From assembly GCA_003551865.1 (NCBI GenBank), contig PUNU01000269.1, forward strand, positions 1 to 10,609: a DNA stretch of 10,609 nucleotides, written 5' to 3'. Both the position numbers and the translations under genes were made by a program. The notes below the pieces were generated by a model. It was not told the origin of the DNA. It did no database searches and was given only the letters and a program-made list of their open reading frames with translations. Position 1 is the first letter of the stretch. Each line of letters starts with the position of its first letter. Shown here piece after piece: positions 1-6,227 of the stretch. Source of the DNA: Syntrophomonadaceae bacterium (lineage in GTDB: Bacteria > Bacillota_D > Dethiobacteria > DTU022).

Positions 1-289
1 CGACCTGGGCATTGATGTCCCTTCAGAAAGAGTGGTTGAAGCGGCAGAAGAAGAAAAAGCCGATCTGATCGGGCTTTCCGCTTTGCTCAATACGACCATG
101 GTCAATATGGGCAAGGTTATAGAAGAGCTTGATAAGAAAGATCTGCGGGACAAAGTTAAAGTAATTATCGGCGGAGCTCCAACATCCGAAGACTTTGCCC
201 GGGAAATAGGAGCTGACGGGTACGGCAAGGATGCTTTTGCCGCTATTCGAGAAGCGGACAAATTACTTAAAACGGGAGGCGAGAGCTAA
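1..289 (+). CDS. Corrinoid (cobalamin-binding) methyltransferase subunit, C-terminal part
   Basis: The reading frame is open from base 2 and ends at TAA 287-289; the N-terminus lies outside the window. The visible 95 residues match the second half of the B12-binding Rossmann domain of the MtbC/MttC/MtaC-type corrinoid proteins: an LGIDVPSE segment, then ADLIGLSALLNTTM (the hallmark 'GLSALL-TTM' strand and loop), then VKVIIGGAPTSEDFA and a C-terminal GADGYGKDAFAAI helix. In this family the protein carries a cobamide that accepts a methyl group from a substrate-specific methyltransferase such as MttB and hands it to a second methyltransferase. The cobalt-ligating DxHxxG motif would lie upstream and cannot be checked. 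An MttB-family gene follows 2 kb downstream, which supports the role. The next gene starts one base after the stop, so the two are probably translationally coupled. The family call is firm; the methyl donor is unknown. Confidence 0.9.
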   Translation, partial: DLGIDVPSERVVEAAEEEKADLIGLSALLNTTMVNMGKVIEELDKKDLRDKVKVIIGGAPTSEDFAREIGADGYGKDAFAAIREADKLLKTGGES

Positions 290-290
290 A

Positions 291-1538
291 ATGGATGCTG
301 ACAATGCTTATCTTGAAGCAATCCGGCATGGACGCTACAGCGAACAGGTAAAAGGACTGCGCGCTAAGTATGACCATGTCAGGATTCAGTTTGAAGATTT
401 CATTACCACTTATTTTTTGAGGCCGTATTTGGAAGAGATCGTTAAGTCAAAGGTAGAGGATAATGGAGAGGGACTGCGTTTCTATGATTTGGGCTGCGGT
501 ACCGGAGACGGTTATGAACTGCTAAGCAAAATCGCCGGAGAAACCAGGCTTTCTCATTTTGATACGCGTATGATCCAGGAAGACATGTTTGACCATTACA
601 AAGGGGTCGATTTAAACGTTGCTTTGCTTAAAGAAGCGCGCAATCTCTTTGGGCATTACGACCATGTTGATTTCTGTAAAGGCGATTTTTCCAACGGTTT
701 GCCCGTCGAAGAAGGCGAAGGGCCTTACGATCTATATTTCACTTCATACGGCACCCTGTCGCATTGCAGTGATGAAGAACTGGAAAAACTATTTGCTGAT
801 ATTGCCAGGCATGCTCATAACGGCAGTTTAATTTTGGGTGATTTTATTGGACGCTACTCTTACGAATGGCAGAACCTCTGGACGCACGACCCGGAAGAAC
901 GGCACTTTATTGATTACATAATCAACTACCTCTATTCCGAGGAAGACAGGGACCAGATAGAAGTATCTTCATTTCCACTGCGGCTTATGACCCCGGGCGA
1001 AGTAAACAAGATCCTGGAACGCGCCGCCGACAAAGCCGGAGTAGAACTGAAGGTGCTTCGCTATTTTGATCGCTCCCTGTTTGTGGGGCGTCATATCGAG
1101 ACCGGGACCTATAATGACAATCCACAGCAGCTGCGCTTGATGGTTTCTTCCCTGTTTGAGCGCGGACTGCGCACCTATTTCCCCGACCTGAAGGTTGATT
1201 ATAAACAAAAGCCCGGTTTCGACTGGCAAAATGAAACCCTGCAAACCCTGGCCGACAGCTGGAACCAGCTGGTCGACTATACCATGGTGCTTATGAAGCA
1301 TTATGACAGCGACGAAGAGCTTCTGCCCTACCCGCCCCCAACCAAGGTCAAACCCCTGGAAAAGGCTTACCGGGTGATGCGGCAGAGCCTGGAAGGAAGC
1401 AGGGGCCTTTATGGCGATATCAGGGCCGACTTGATTGAAGCCCAGCTCGGCTATGCCCTGCGCAGTTTGGAGATGAACCTGCAGCAAGGCCAGGGTTTGG
1501 GGCACGGCCTGGTAAACGTGGTCAGGGTGGTTAAATAG
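291..1538 (+). CDS. Class I SAM-dependent methyltransferase-like protein with unrecognised C-terminal region
   Basis: This is a 415-residue protein. I start it at ATG 291, preceded by GGGAGGCGAG at 274-283 and one base after the corrinoid gene stop; the frame is open further upstream, but that part overlaps the corrinoid gene. Residues 63-75 (RFYDLGCGTGDGY) are motif I of a Rossmann SAM methyltransferase. GVDLNVALL (105-113) supplies the acidic residue after strand 2, GDFSN (131-135) fits the adenine-side acidic motif, and YDLYFTSYGTLSHCS (146-160) resembles the motif IV region. Residues 1-60 form a helical N-terminal part typical of such enzymes. After about residue 240 the chain is aromatic-rich, includes LPYPPPTKVKPLEKAY (345-360), and ends in helices; I recognise no family there. 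Its position directly behind a corrinoid gene suggests a role in the same methyl-transfer system, but substrate and reaction are unknown. A predicted methyltransferase is the safe description. Confidence 0.8.
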   Translation: MDADNAYLEAIRHGRYSEQVKGLRAKYDHVRIQFEDFITTYFLRPYLEEIVKSKVEDNGEGLRFYDLGCGTGDGYELLSKIAGETRLSHFDTRMIQEDMFDHYKGVDLNVALLKEARNLFGHYDHVDFCKGDFSNGLPVEEGEGPYDLYFTSYGTLSHCSDEELEKLFADIARHAHNGSLILGDFIGRYSYEWQNLWTHDPEERHFIDYIINYLYSEEDRDQIEVSSFPLRLMTPGEVNKILERAADKAGVELKVLRYFDRSLFVGRHIETGTYNDNPQQLRLMVSSLFERGLRTYFPDLKVDYKQKPGFDWQNETLQTLADSWNQLVDYTMVLMKHYDSDEELLPYPPPTKVKPLEKAYRVMRQSLEGSRGLYGDIRADLIEAQLGYALRSLEMNLQQGQGLGHGLVNVVRVVK

Positions 1539-1547
1539 CCTTCGATC

Positions 1548-1657
1548 TGCCCGGCAGCCGAAAGAAAGGATGAAGCCGGTCAATTTTTTTGGCCGGTTCA
1601 CCCCCTGCCGGCGGCAGGCGGCGATGCCGCCACGTCATCCGGAAGGCCGGCCGGGCA
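1548..1657. repeat. Cluster of inverted repeats between the SAM methyltransferase and CBS genes
   Basis: An 8-bp pair, TGCCCGGC (1548-1555) and GCCGGGCA (1650-1657), encloses several smaller hairpins. These are CCGGTCAA/TTGGCCGG around a T-rich loop (about 1576-1595, with one G-T pair), CCTGCC-GGC-GGCAGG (1604-1618) and GGCGGC-GAT-GCCGCC (1617-1631). The last two share two bases, so they cannot both form completely. No T-tract follows directly, so this is not a standard intrinsic terminator. It may be a structured RNA element, an mRNA-stabilising structure or simply GC-rich intergenic sequence. No protein-coding gene is supported here. Confidence 0.45.
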
Positions 1658-1679
1658 AGAGTAAAACGGAGCTTTTTTT

Positions 1680-1724
1680 GCCGGCAGCTGGCTTCCAAAT
1701 AATTAAACATTTGCCAGGGCCGGC
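1680..1724. repeat. Imperfect inverted repeat upstream of the CBS gene
   Basis: GCCGGC-AG-CTGGC (1680-1692) can pair with GCCAG-G-GCCGGC (1713-1724), giving 6 + 5 base pairs around a small internal loop and a 20-base AT-rich loop. It follows a run of seven T at 1673-1679 and ends about 50 bases before the CBS start codon. It could be a regulatory hairpin in the CBS leader or part of the structured spacer before it. The function is unknown. Confidence 0.35.
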
Positions 1725-1773
1725 TGTTCATTTATTTAAGAGATGATTGACAACTCGAAACGGAGGGATTAAT

Positions 1774-2271
1774 ATGGGCCTGTTGGCGAAAGATATCATG
1801 ACCACACCTGTAGTTAAGGTCGAAGCGGATACCCCGCTGAAAAGAGCGGCAGAAATATTGGATGAAAACTCGTTCAGCGGTGTGCCGGTCGTCGATGAAG
1901 AGGATAAGTTAATCGGTATAATTTCCGAAAGGGATTTCCTGCGCTATACCCAGCAGATTATCGGCCAGCCGCTGCGCGACCCGCACAGGGTTTTTACGAA
2001 AAGCCAGGAAGTGCTGCACGTCGATATCACTCACCGCGGCGTAGAAGTTATCGAACTGGTTGCCTCGACGACGGTGGACAAATTGATGTCGACCGATCTG
2101 ATAACGGCGAAGGAAGACACTCCACTTCTCGAGGTTGCCCGCCTGATGGAAGAAAACGATATAAACCGCATTCCTATTGTTGATGAGGAAAACAGGCTAA
2201 AAGGGATCATAACCCGGGCGGACCTGGTTAAGGCAGTAGTAAAACAATTTGACACTTTAACCGGCAACTAA
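1774..2271 (+). CDS. Two-CBS-domain protein
   Basis: This is a 165-residue protein made almost only of a pair of CBS domains. I choose ATG 1774, because GGAGGG at 1762-1767 sits at proper distance; an upstream in-frame TTG at 1747 has no such site. CBS1 spans about residues 5-60 (AKDIMTTPVVKVEADTPL, then FSGVPVVDEEDKLIGIISERD). CBS2 spans about residues 100-158 (VDKLMSTDLITAKEDTPL, then INRIPIVDEENRLKGIITRAD). The paired GxPVVDE...GIIS/TxxD motifs are the usual adenosyl-ligand binding edges of a Bateman module, which senses AMP, ATP, SAM or a similar ligand. No enzymatic domain is attached, so the protein should act by binding a partner or as a small-molecule sensor. It lies 53 bases ahead of the MttB-family gene on the same strand. 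That suggests, but does not prove, a link between adenosyl-ligand sensing and methyl transfer. Confidence 0.92.
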   Translation: MGLLAKDIMTTPVVKVEADTPLKRAAEILDENSFSGVPVVDEEDKLIGIISERDFLRYTQQIIGQPLRDPHRVFTKSQEVLHVDITHRGVEVIELVASTTVDKLMSTDLITAKEDTPLLEVARLMEENDINRIPIVDEENRLKGIITRADLVKAVVKQFDTLTGN

Positions 2272-2324
2272 AACAACGCCGACCGGCGAAATCCGCACCA
2301 CCATTTGCTGGGGAGGTAAGAAAT

Positions 2325-3806
2325 ATGCAAAGGCCGATCTATGAAGGCGGAGGCTACCAGGTATTAACGGAGAAGGAGATCAGCCAGATCCACGAAACCT
2401 CGGTCAGAATTCTTGAGAACGTGGGCTTTGAAATTAATTATTCTCCGGCCCTGGAACTGCTTGAAAAAAGCGGAGCCAGGGTGGATCACGAACTGCACCG
2501 GGCCTATATCCCCCGCGCCCTGATTTCCCGTTGTATCAAACAGGCCCCGGCGGAATTTGTTTTTCACGGTCGTGAAGAAGGCAAGGATATTACCGTTGGT
2601 GGGAAAAGAGTCCATTTTGGTACAGGCGGCCTGGCCCTTTACGTCCTTGATCTGGCCCGCAACAAGAGACCCGGCAGGCTGAAAGACATTGCCGATTTTG
2701 CCAGGCTTGCCGATCGGCTGGAGTATCTGGACTTTTTCATCAACCCGCTTTACCCGCATGACATCAATATTGATACGCTCGATATCAATACAAAATACCA
2801 GGGCCTGTCCAATACAAGCAAACCGATAATGGGCGGTATTTTCAGCAAACAGGGTTTGTTGGACTCGATCGAAATTGCCTCGATTATTGCCGGTGGGCTG
2901 GAAAACCTGCAGAGAAGGCCGATTATGGGTTTCATTTCCTCCGTCACCAGTCCGCTTAAGGTCAGCCCCGAGCATGCCGATTATATCATGGAGGTGGCAG
3001 GCTACGGTTTGCCTCTGGCTACCTCCACGGCCCCGGCGGCGGGAGCCACCGCTCCGGTCACCCTGGCCGGCACCCTTGTTCAGCAGAATGCTGAAGCGCT
3101 GATGGGGGTAATCCTTACGCAGCTGGTCAATCCGGGCACCCCGGTTTTCTACAGCGCTGTGCCTTTGACTATGGACATGCGCACGATGTCCTTTCTCATG
3201 GGCAGTATCGAATCGGGATTGATGAATGCGGCAATTACCCAGATGGCCCATTATTACCGGCTTCCCTGCTATCTTACCGTGGGCACCACCGACTCCAAGC
3301 TGCCTGATGCCCAGGCCGCCCATGAAAGTGCCACGACGGCGATGCTGGCTGCCCTCTCCGGTGGAAACTTTATCCACGAAGCTTTTGGCATGCTGGACGG
3401 GGCTTTAACTGTGTCCTATGCCCAGTACGTAATTGATAATGACATAGTGGGCAGCTGCCTGCGCACCCTGCGCGGTATCGAAATAAACGAAGACACCCTG
3501 GCTTATGACATCATTGCCAAGGTTGGGCCGGGAGGCAATTACTTAAGCGAAGAACACACGGTAAGATATATGAGGACGGAAAGTTTTGCTCCCCGGGCCA
3601 GCGACCGACAGCCTTACCAGCAGTGGATTGACGCCGGCAGTAAAGACAGCTGGAAACGGGCTGAAGAAGTGGCCTCCCAGCTGATCGAAGAGCCACCCGG
3701 GCAGATTATCCCCACGGAAATCGATCAAAAAATCAAGGAAAAATTTCCCGACCTGATCGATCCGGAGGAGAGTGCAAGCATGCACCAAAAAACCGGTTCC
3801 GAATAA
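2325..3806 (+). CDS. MttB-family (trimethylamine/betaine-type) corrinoid methyltransferase, non-pyrrolysine
   Basis: This 493-residue protein starts at ATG 2325 behind a strong GGGAGGT (2311-2317). Its length and motifs match the MttB superfamily (COG5598): early LTEKEISQIHETSVRILENVG (11-34, residues typical of this N-terminus), FGTGGLALYVLD (98-109), TSKPIMGGIFS (164-174), the TSTAPAAGATAPVTLAGTL barrel segment (233-251), and GTTDSKLPDAQAAHES (320-335). These enzymes move a methyl group from a quaternary or tertiary amine to the Co(I) of a corrinoid protein such as the one at the window start. Methanogen MttB reads an in-frame amber codon as pyrrolysine near residues 318-335. Here that stretch is all sense codons, so this belongs to the non-Pyl branch, which includes glycine betaine methyltransferase MtgB and relatives acting on proline betaine, carnitine and others. 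The substrate cannot be told from sequence alone. The C-terminal 40 residues are charged and probably form the usual tail. Confidence 0.92.
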   Translation: MQRPIYEGGGYQVLTEKEISQIHETSVRILENVGFEINYSPALELLEKSGARVDHELHRAYIPRALISRCIKQAPAEFVFHGREEGKDITVGGKRVHFGTGGLALYVLDLARNKRPGRLKDIADFARLADRLEYLDFFINPLYPHDINIDTLDINTKYQGLSNTSKPIMGGIFSKQGLLDSIEIASIIAGGLENLQRRPIMGFISSVTSPLKVSPEHADYIMEVAGYGLPLATSTAPAAGATAPVTLAGTLVQQNAEALMGVILTQLVNPGTPVFYSAVPLTMDMRTMSFLMGSIESGLMNAAITQMAHYYRLPCYLTVGTTDSKLPDAQAAHESATTAMLAALSGGNFIHEAFGMLDGALTVSYAQYVIDNDIVGSCLRTLRGIEINEDTLAYDIIAKVGPGGNYLSEEHTVRYMRTESFAPRASDRQPYQQWIDAGSKDSWKRAEEVASQLIEEPPGQIIPTEIDQKIKEKFPDLIDPEESASMHQKTGSE

Positions 3807-3865
3807 ACCGGGCTGAGGCTAAAAAACGTTCATATTTGCCTTTAAAAATTCAACGGGAAGATGAG

Positions 3866-3899
3866 AAAGGGGACACGCTGTTTGTAACGGGTCTCCTTT
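3866..3899. terminator. Possible bidirectional terminator hairpin between convergent genes
   Basis: AAAGGGGAC (3866-3874) pairs with GTCTCCTTT (3891-3899): 9 base pairs with one G-T, and a 16-base loop. It lies 60 bases after the mttB-family stop and 82 bases beyond the end of the convergent dehydrogenase gene. The A and T runs are inside the stem, so either strand would give a short U-run at the 3' side. The long loop makes it a weak candidate. The rest of the 174-base spacer shows nothing I can name. Confidence 0.35.
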
Positions 3900-3980
3900 T
3901 AGATTGTAGGCGTCGGGCATGGGCGTATAACTTGACGGTGAGGGAGGGTCGGCGGCCTAATAGCAACCCCCTATCCGGGT

Positions 3981-5024
3981 TTACTTATTGAAGTTTACCA
4001 CTAACCGCACCAGGTCATTTTCTTTTTCCCTCAGCATGTCAAGCCCCCGGTTTACCTGCTCCAGGGGCAGCTCAAGGCTGACAGATTGGCTTAAATCCAG
4101 CCTTCTTTGAGCGGCCATCTCTATAATGACCGGGAAATCGGCCCTGCTCTGATCGGCACTGCCCATAATCGTTCGCTCCTTAAGCAAAAGGTCATGGTAA
4201 GGGTTCAAAGTAATTTCTTCAGGGCAAATTCCGACGATTACAGTGCGGCCGCCGTGGCCGGTACAGTTAACTGCCTGTTTGATCGTTTGAGGCAAACCGA
4301 TTAATTCGGCGGCCACATCAACGCCGCGGTTTCCGGTTATCTCGGCCGCTCTTTTTTCGAGATTCTCCCTGCTGGAATTTACAGTTTCCGTTGCTCCGGC
4401 CCCCAGGGCCATTTCCAGTTTTTTATCGGATATATCCGCGGCGATTACCCGTCCTGCGCCCATTAACCTGGCAATTTGCACGGCATGCAGGCCGAGTCCG
4501 CCGATGCCGATTACCAGGACGTTTTCGCCGGTTTGAACAGCCGCCCTGCTTAAGCCGTGAAATGGCGTGGCGACGGCATCGGTCAGCAGGGCTGCATGGG
4601 AGAAGGGAATTGACTCGGGGAAAAGAAAAGCATTGCGGGCGGGAACCGCCAGGTACTCGGCGAAACCGCCGTCTATATTTTTACCGAGCATTTTGGCCTC
4701 ACTGCAGTAATTGTCATTTCCCGTAGAGCACATCATGCATTTGCCGCAGGTAAGCAGATAAAACAGGCATACCCGGTCGCCCGGTTTGAGGCCGCATACG
4801 CTTTCACCGCACTCCACAATTTCTCCGGCTACTTCATGCCCCAGGGTTATCGGCAGTTTTGTAACCTCACTGCGGCCGTCCTGGTAATGAATATCGGAAC
4901 TGCAAATACCGGCCGCTTTTACCCTGATCAGCACTTCATCAAAGCCGGGTTCGGGAACCGGCACTTCCACCAGTTCCAGTGGTTTGCCCGGTTCAGTCAA
5001 CTGTGCCGCCTGCATGGTTTTCAT
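3981..5024 (-). CDS. Zinc-dependent medium-chain alcohol dehydrogenase
   Basis: This 347-residue protein has the standard length for the MDR alcohol dehydrogenase family. I start at ATG 5024; AGGAGGT (5038-5032) is seven bases upstream, while the in-frame TTG at 5027 is only four bases from it. Catalytic-zinc residues are Cys41 (AGICSSDIH) and His63-Glu64 (LGHE). A structural zinc site is visible as Cys93, Cys96, Cys99 and Cys107 (CGKCMMC...C). The coenzyme fold has GIGGLG (173-178), and Asp197 at the end of the second strand (IAADISD) favours NAD(H) over NADP(H). The enzyme should oxidise an alcohol or polyol, or reduce the matching carbonyl; the exact substrate is not visible. It lies 99 bases downstream of the HAD-like gene on the same strand and may be co-transcribed with it, but it has its own strong ribosome binding site. 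It is convergent with the MttB-family gene. Confidence 0.92.
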   Translation of the reverse strand: MKTMQAAQLTEPGKPLELVEVPVPEPGFDEVLIRVKAAGICSSDIHYQDGRSEVTKLPITLGHEVAGEIVECGESVCGLKPGDRVCLFYLLTCGKCMMCSTGNDNYCSEAKMLGKNIDGGFAEYLAVPARNAFLFPESIPFSHAALLTDAVATPFHGLSRAAVQTGENVLVIGIGGLGLHAVQIARLMGAGRVIAADISDKKLEMALGAGATETVNSSRENLEKRAAEITGNRGVDVAAELIGLPQTIKQAVNCTGHGGRTVIVGICPEEITLNPYHDLLLKERTIMGSADQSRADFPVIIEMAAQRRLDLSQSVSLELPLEQVNRGLDMLREKENDLVRLVVNFNK

Positions 5025-5123
5025 CAAAAAAACCTCCTCTTAAAACTCCGGCCGGATTGCTGCCGGTCTTGTTCCACTATTTTCTTCTATTACCTATGGG
5101 AATCCTGCAGCGGGCATTCGTGG

Positions 5124-5972
5124 TTACACGCAGTGTTTCTGCAGGAATGCATAAGCCTGCTCGATTAAACTGCCGTAAACTTTTTCCAAATCTTCCGTCT
5201 GAGCCCGGGGGTCTTTCAAGAAAAAAGAAAATATGTAAAGCTCCGCCTGAAAAACCGCTTTGAGCATACCGGCAGAGTCTTCTCTTCGGGCCATGACTTT
5301 CGGCTTATCGCCGTAAACCTCTTCTTCCTGCTCGTTGTAGCCAAAGTCGTCTATGAGCAGGACGCGGTTATAGCGCTTATCACCCAGCGCTGATTTCAGG
5401 ACGGACCAAAACTCTTTTTTTGATTTGTGAAAGCCCAGGTCTGCCGAGTTGGCTACGGCAATTTCCCCTTCCCGGGGGTTTTGTCCGATAGAGCGAGCGG
5501 CGAAACCCAGCGCAGCCAGCTCATTTACAATATGGGCTGTGGCTTCGGCGTAGTGATCCGTGGCCACCACGGTATCGGTAGAATCCCGGTTTTTTAGGAA
5601 ACCAAGGGCGGGTTTCCAGCGGGAATCGATCCGGGAATGTGCAAGGTAGGCATCGGCAAATCTGGATACGGTACTGCGCGCCCGAGATATTGAAGACGGC
5701 TCCGGTTGTTTCGCGGTCAATTCCCGGAGACGTTCGGTCAGGGTGTTGACATAACCTTGTGCAGTCGTGCTTCCTTCTTCCCAGGTCGGTCCGATCAGTT
5801 CGTTCCAAAACAGATCGGGGTTTTTTATGCCCAGTTCGGTAAGGCCGCTTTCCTGCAGAGCCTGCATGAGTTTGCCGGCCCTGCTGAACATGACAGCTCC
5901 CAGGCTTAAAGTCCCGGAAAAATCGATAATCACAAGATTGTTTCGTTTTTTGTTAGCCTCTGTTTTTTTCAT
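5124..5972 (-). CDS. HAD-superfamily-like protein with non-canonical motif I
   Basis: This is a 282-residue protein. ATG 5972 is preceded by AGAGGGGT (5988-5981) at eight bases. HAD-fold motifs are seen in order: motif I VIIDFSGTLS (14-23, putative nucleophile Asp17), motif II VVATDHY (135-141, Thr138), a lysine-rich segment KSKKEFW (183-189) that can supply motif III, and motif IV LLIDDFGYNEQ (205-215, Asp208-Asp209). The residue two after the nucleophile is Ser19 instead of the Asp used as general acid by normal HAD phosphatases. Non-Asp residues there are known in phosphonoacetaldehyde hydrolase, haloacid dehalogenases and P-type ATPases. The helical section 25-115 would be the cap domain. 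No transmembrane segment or signal peptide is seen. I do not recognise a named subfamily. The downstream alcohol dehydrogenase may share its transcript, giving a weak hint of a catabolic role. Confidence 0.7.
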   Translation of the reverse strand: MKKTEANKKRNNLVIIDFSGTLSLGAVMFSRAGKLMQALQESGLTELGIKNPDLFWNELIGPTWEEGSTTAQGYVNTLTERLRELTAKQPEPSSISRARSTVSRFADAYLAHSRIDSRWKPALGFLKNRDSTDTVVATDHYAEATAHIVNELAALGFAARSIGQNPREGEIAVANSADLGFHKSKKEFWSVLKSALGDKRYNRVLLIDDFGYNEQEEEVYGDKPKVMARREDSAGMLKAVFQAELYIFSFFLKDPRAQTEDLEKVYGSLIEQAYAFLQKHCV

Positions 5973-6046
5973 GAAACTCTACCCCTCTATTTATCGCTGC
6001 AGCAATAACTAAAGCCCCGATAAAAAAACCGGTTGTGCTTCTGCCT

Positions 6047-6074
6047 ATTATATCTAAGTGTTGTTTTCAACACT
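6047..6074 (-). promoter_or_regulatory. Candidate promoter and operator of the HAD-like gene
   Basis: Read on the minus strand, a perfect TATAAT lies at 6052-6047, 75 bases before the HAD start codon. Just upstream is a perfect 7-bp inverted repeat AGTGTTG-AAAA-CAACACT (6074-6057), which would occupy the space between the -35 and -10 boxes. The TTGAAA inside the palindrome is only 12 bases from the -10, too near for a normal sigma-A promoter, and no good -35 exists at 17 bases. A palindrome in this position is a typical place for a repressor or activator site. The -10 is seen in the sequence; regulation is inferred. Confidence 0.4.
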
Positions 6075-6101
6075 GGAGCCTTGGCTCTCATCGTGCTGCT
6101 T

Positions 6102-6127
6102 AAAAACGCCCTGCAGGTAGGAAGCGT
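6102..6127 (-). terminator. Probable intrinsic terminator of the thiM-thiE unit
   Basis: On the minus strand ACGC-TT-CC (6127-6120) pairs with GG-GCGT (6111-6106), with a 2-base bulge and an 8-base loop, and is followed by TTTT (6105-6102). It begins about 100 bases after the thiE stop codon, on the coding strand of the thiamine genes. The stem is short, so the call is tentative. The rest of the spacer between thiE and the HAD gene (5973-6227) has further small GC-rich hairpins, including CCTTGGC/GCCAAGG at 6079-6085 and 6133-6139, but no supported gene. Confidence 0.4.
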
Positions 6128-6227
6128 CGCAGGCCAAGGTGATAGGGCCGGCACCACCGGTTAGCCTGCTTCTCACGGCTCATGATCGACTGTAAGCCGG
6201 TGCGGCGGCTCACCGCTGGCCAGGGGC

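Noticed and set aside
969..1601. Minus-strand open frame of 210 codons opposite the SAM methyltransferase
   Set aside because: It lies antisense to the unrecognised C-terminal region, but lacks a ribosome binding site and family motifs; the plus frame continues a coherent protein to its stop.
1747..1752. TTGACA upstream of the CBS gene as a -35 box
   Set aside because: The only possible -10 at correct spacing falls on the CBS start codon; the transcript would begin inside the gene.
2364..3377. Long minus-strand open frame of 337 codons opposite the mttB-family gene
   Set aside because: Composition is His/Gly/Arg-rich with no known motif; the plus-strand frame is clearly an MttB-family protein, so this is a shadow.
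3932..3962. A promoter (TTGACG ... CTAATA) in the convergent spacer
   Set aside because: The -10 is poor, the spacing is 19, and it would transcribe antisense into the dehydrogenase gene.
6033..6163. A 43-codon + strand frame starting at TTG with a hydrophobic N-terminal half
   Set aside because: No ribosome binding site, no ATG or GTG start, and it overlaps the promoter and terminator candidates of genes on the other strand; protein-like look is probably chance.
6076..6227. A structured RNA gene (SRP, 6S or RNase P type) in the GC-rich spacer after thiE
   Set aside because: Several small hairpins exist, but none of the conserved core sequences of these RNAs or of common riboswitches is present.
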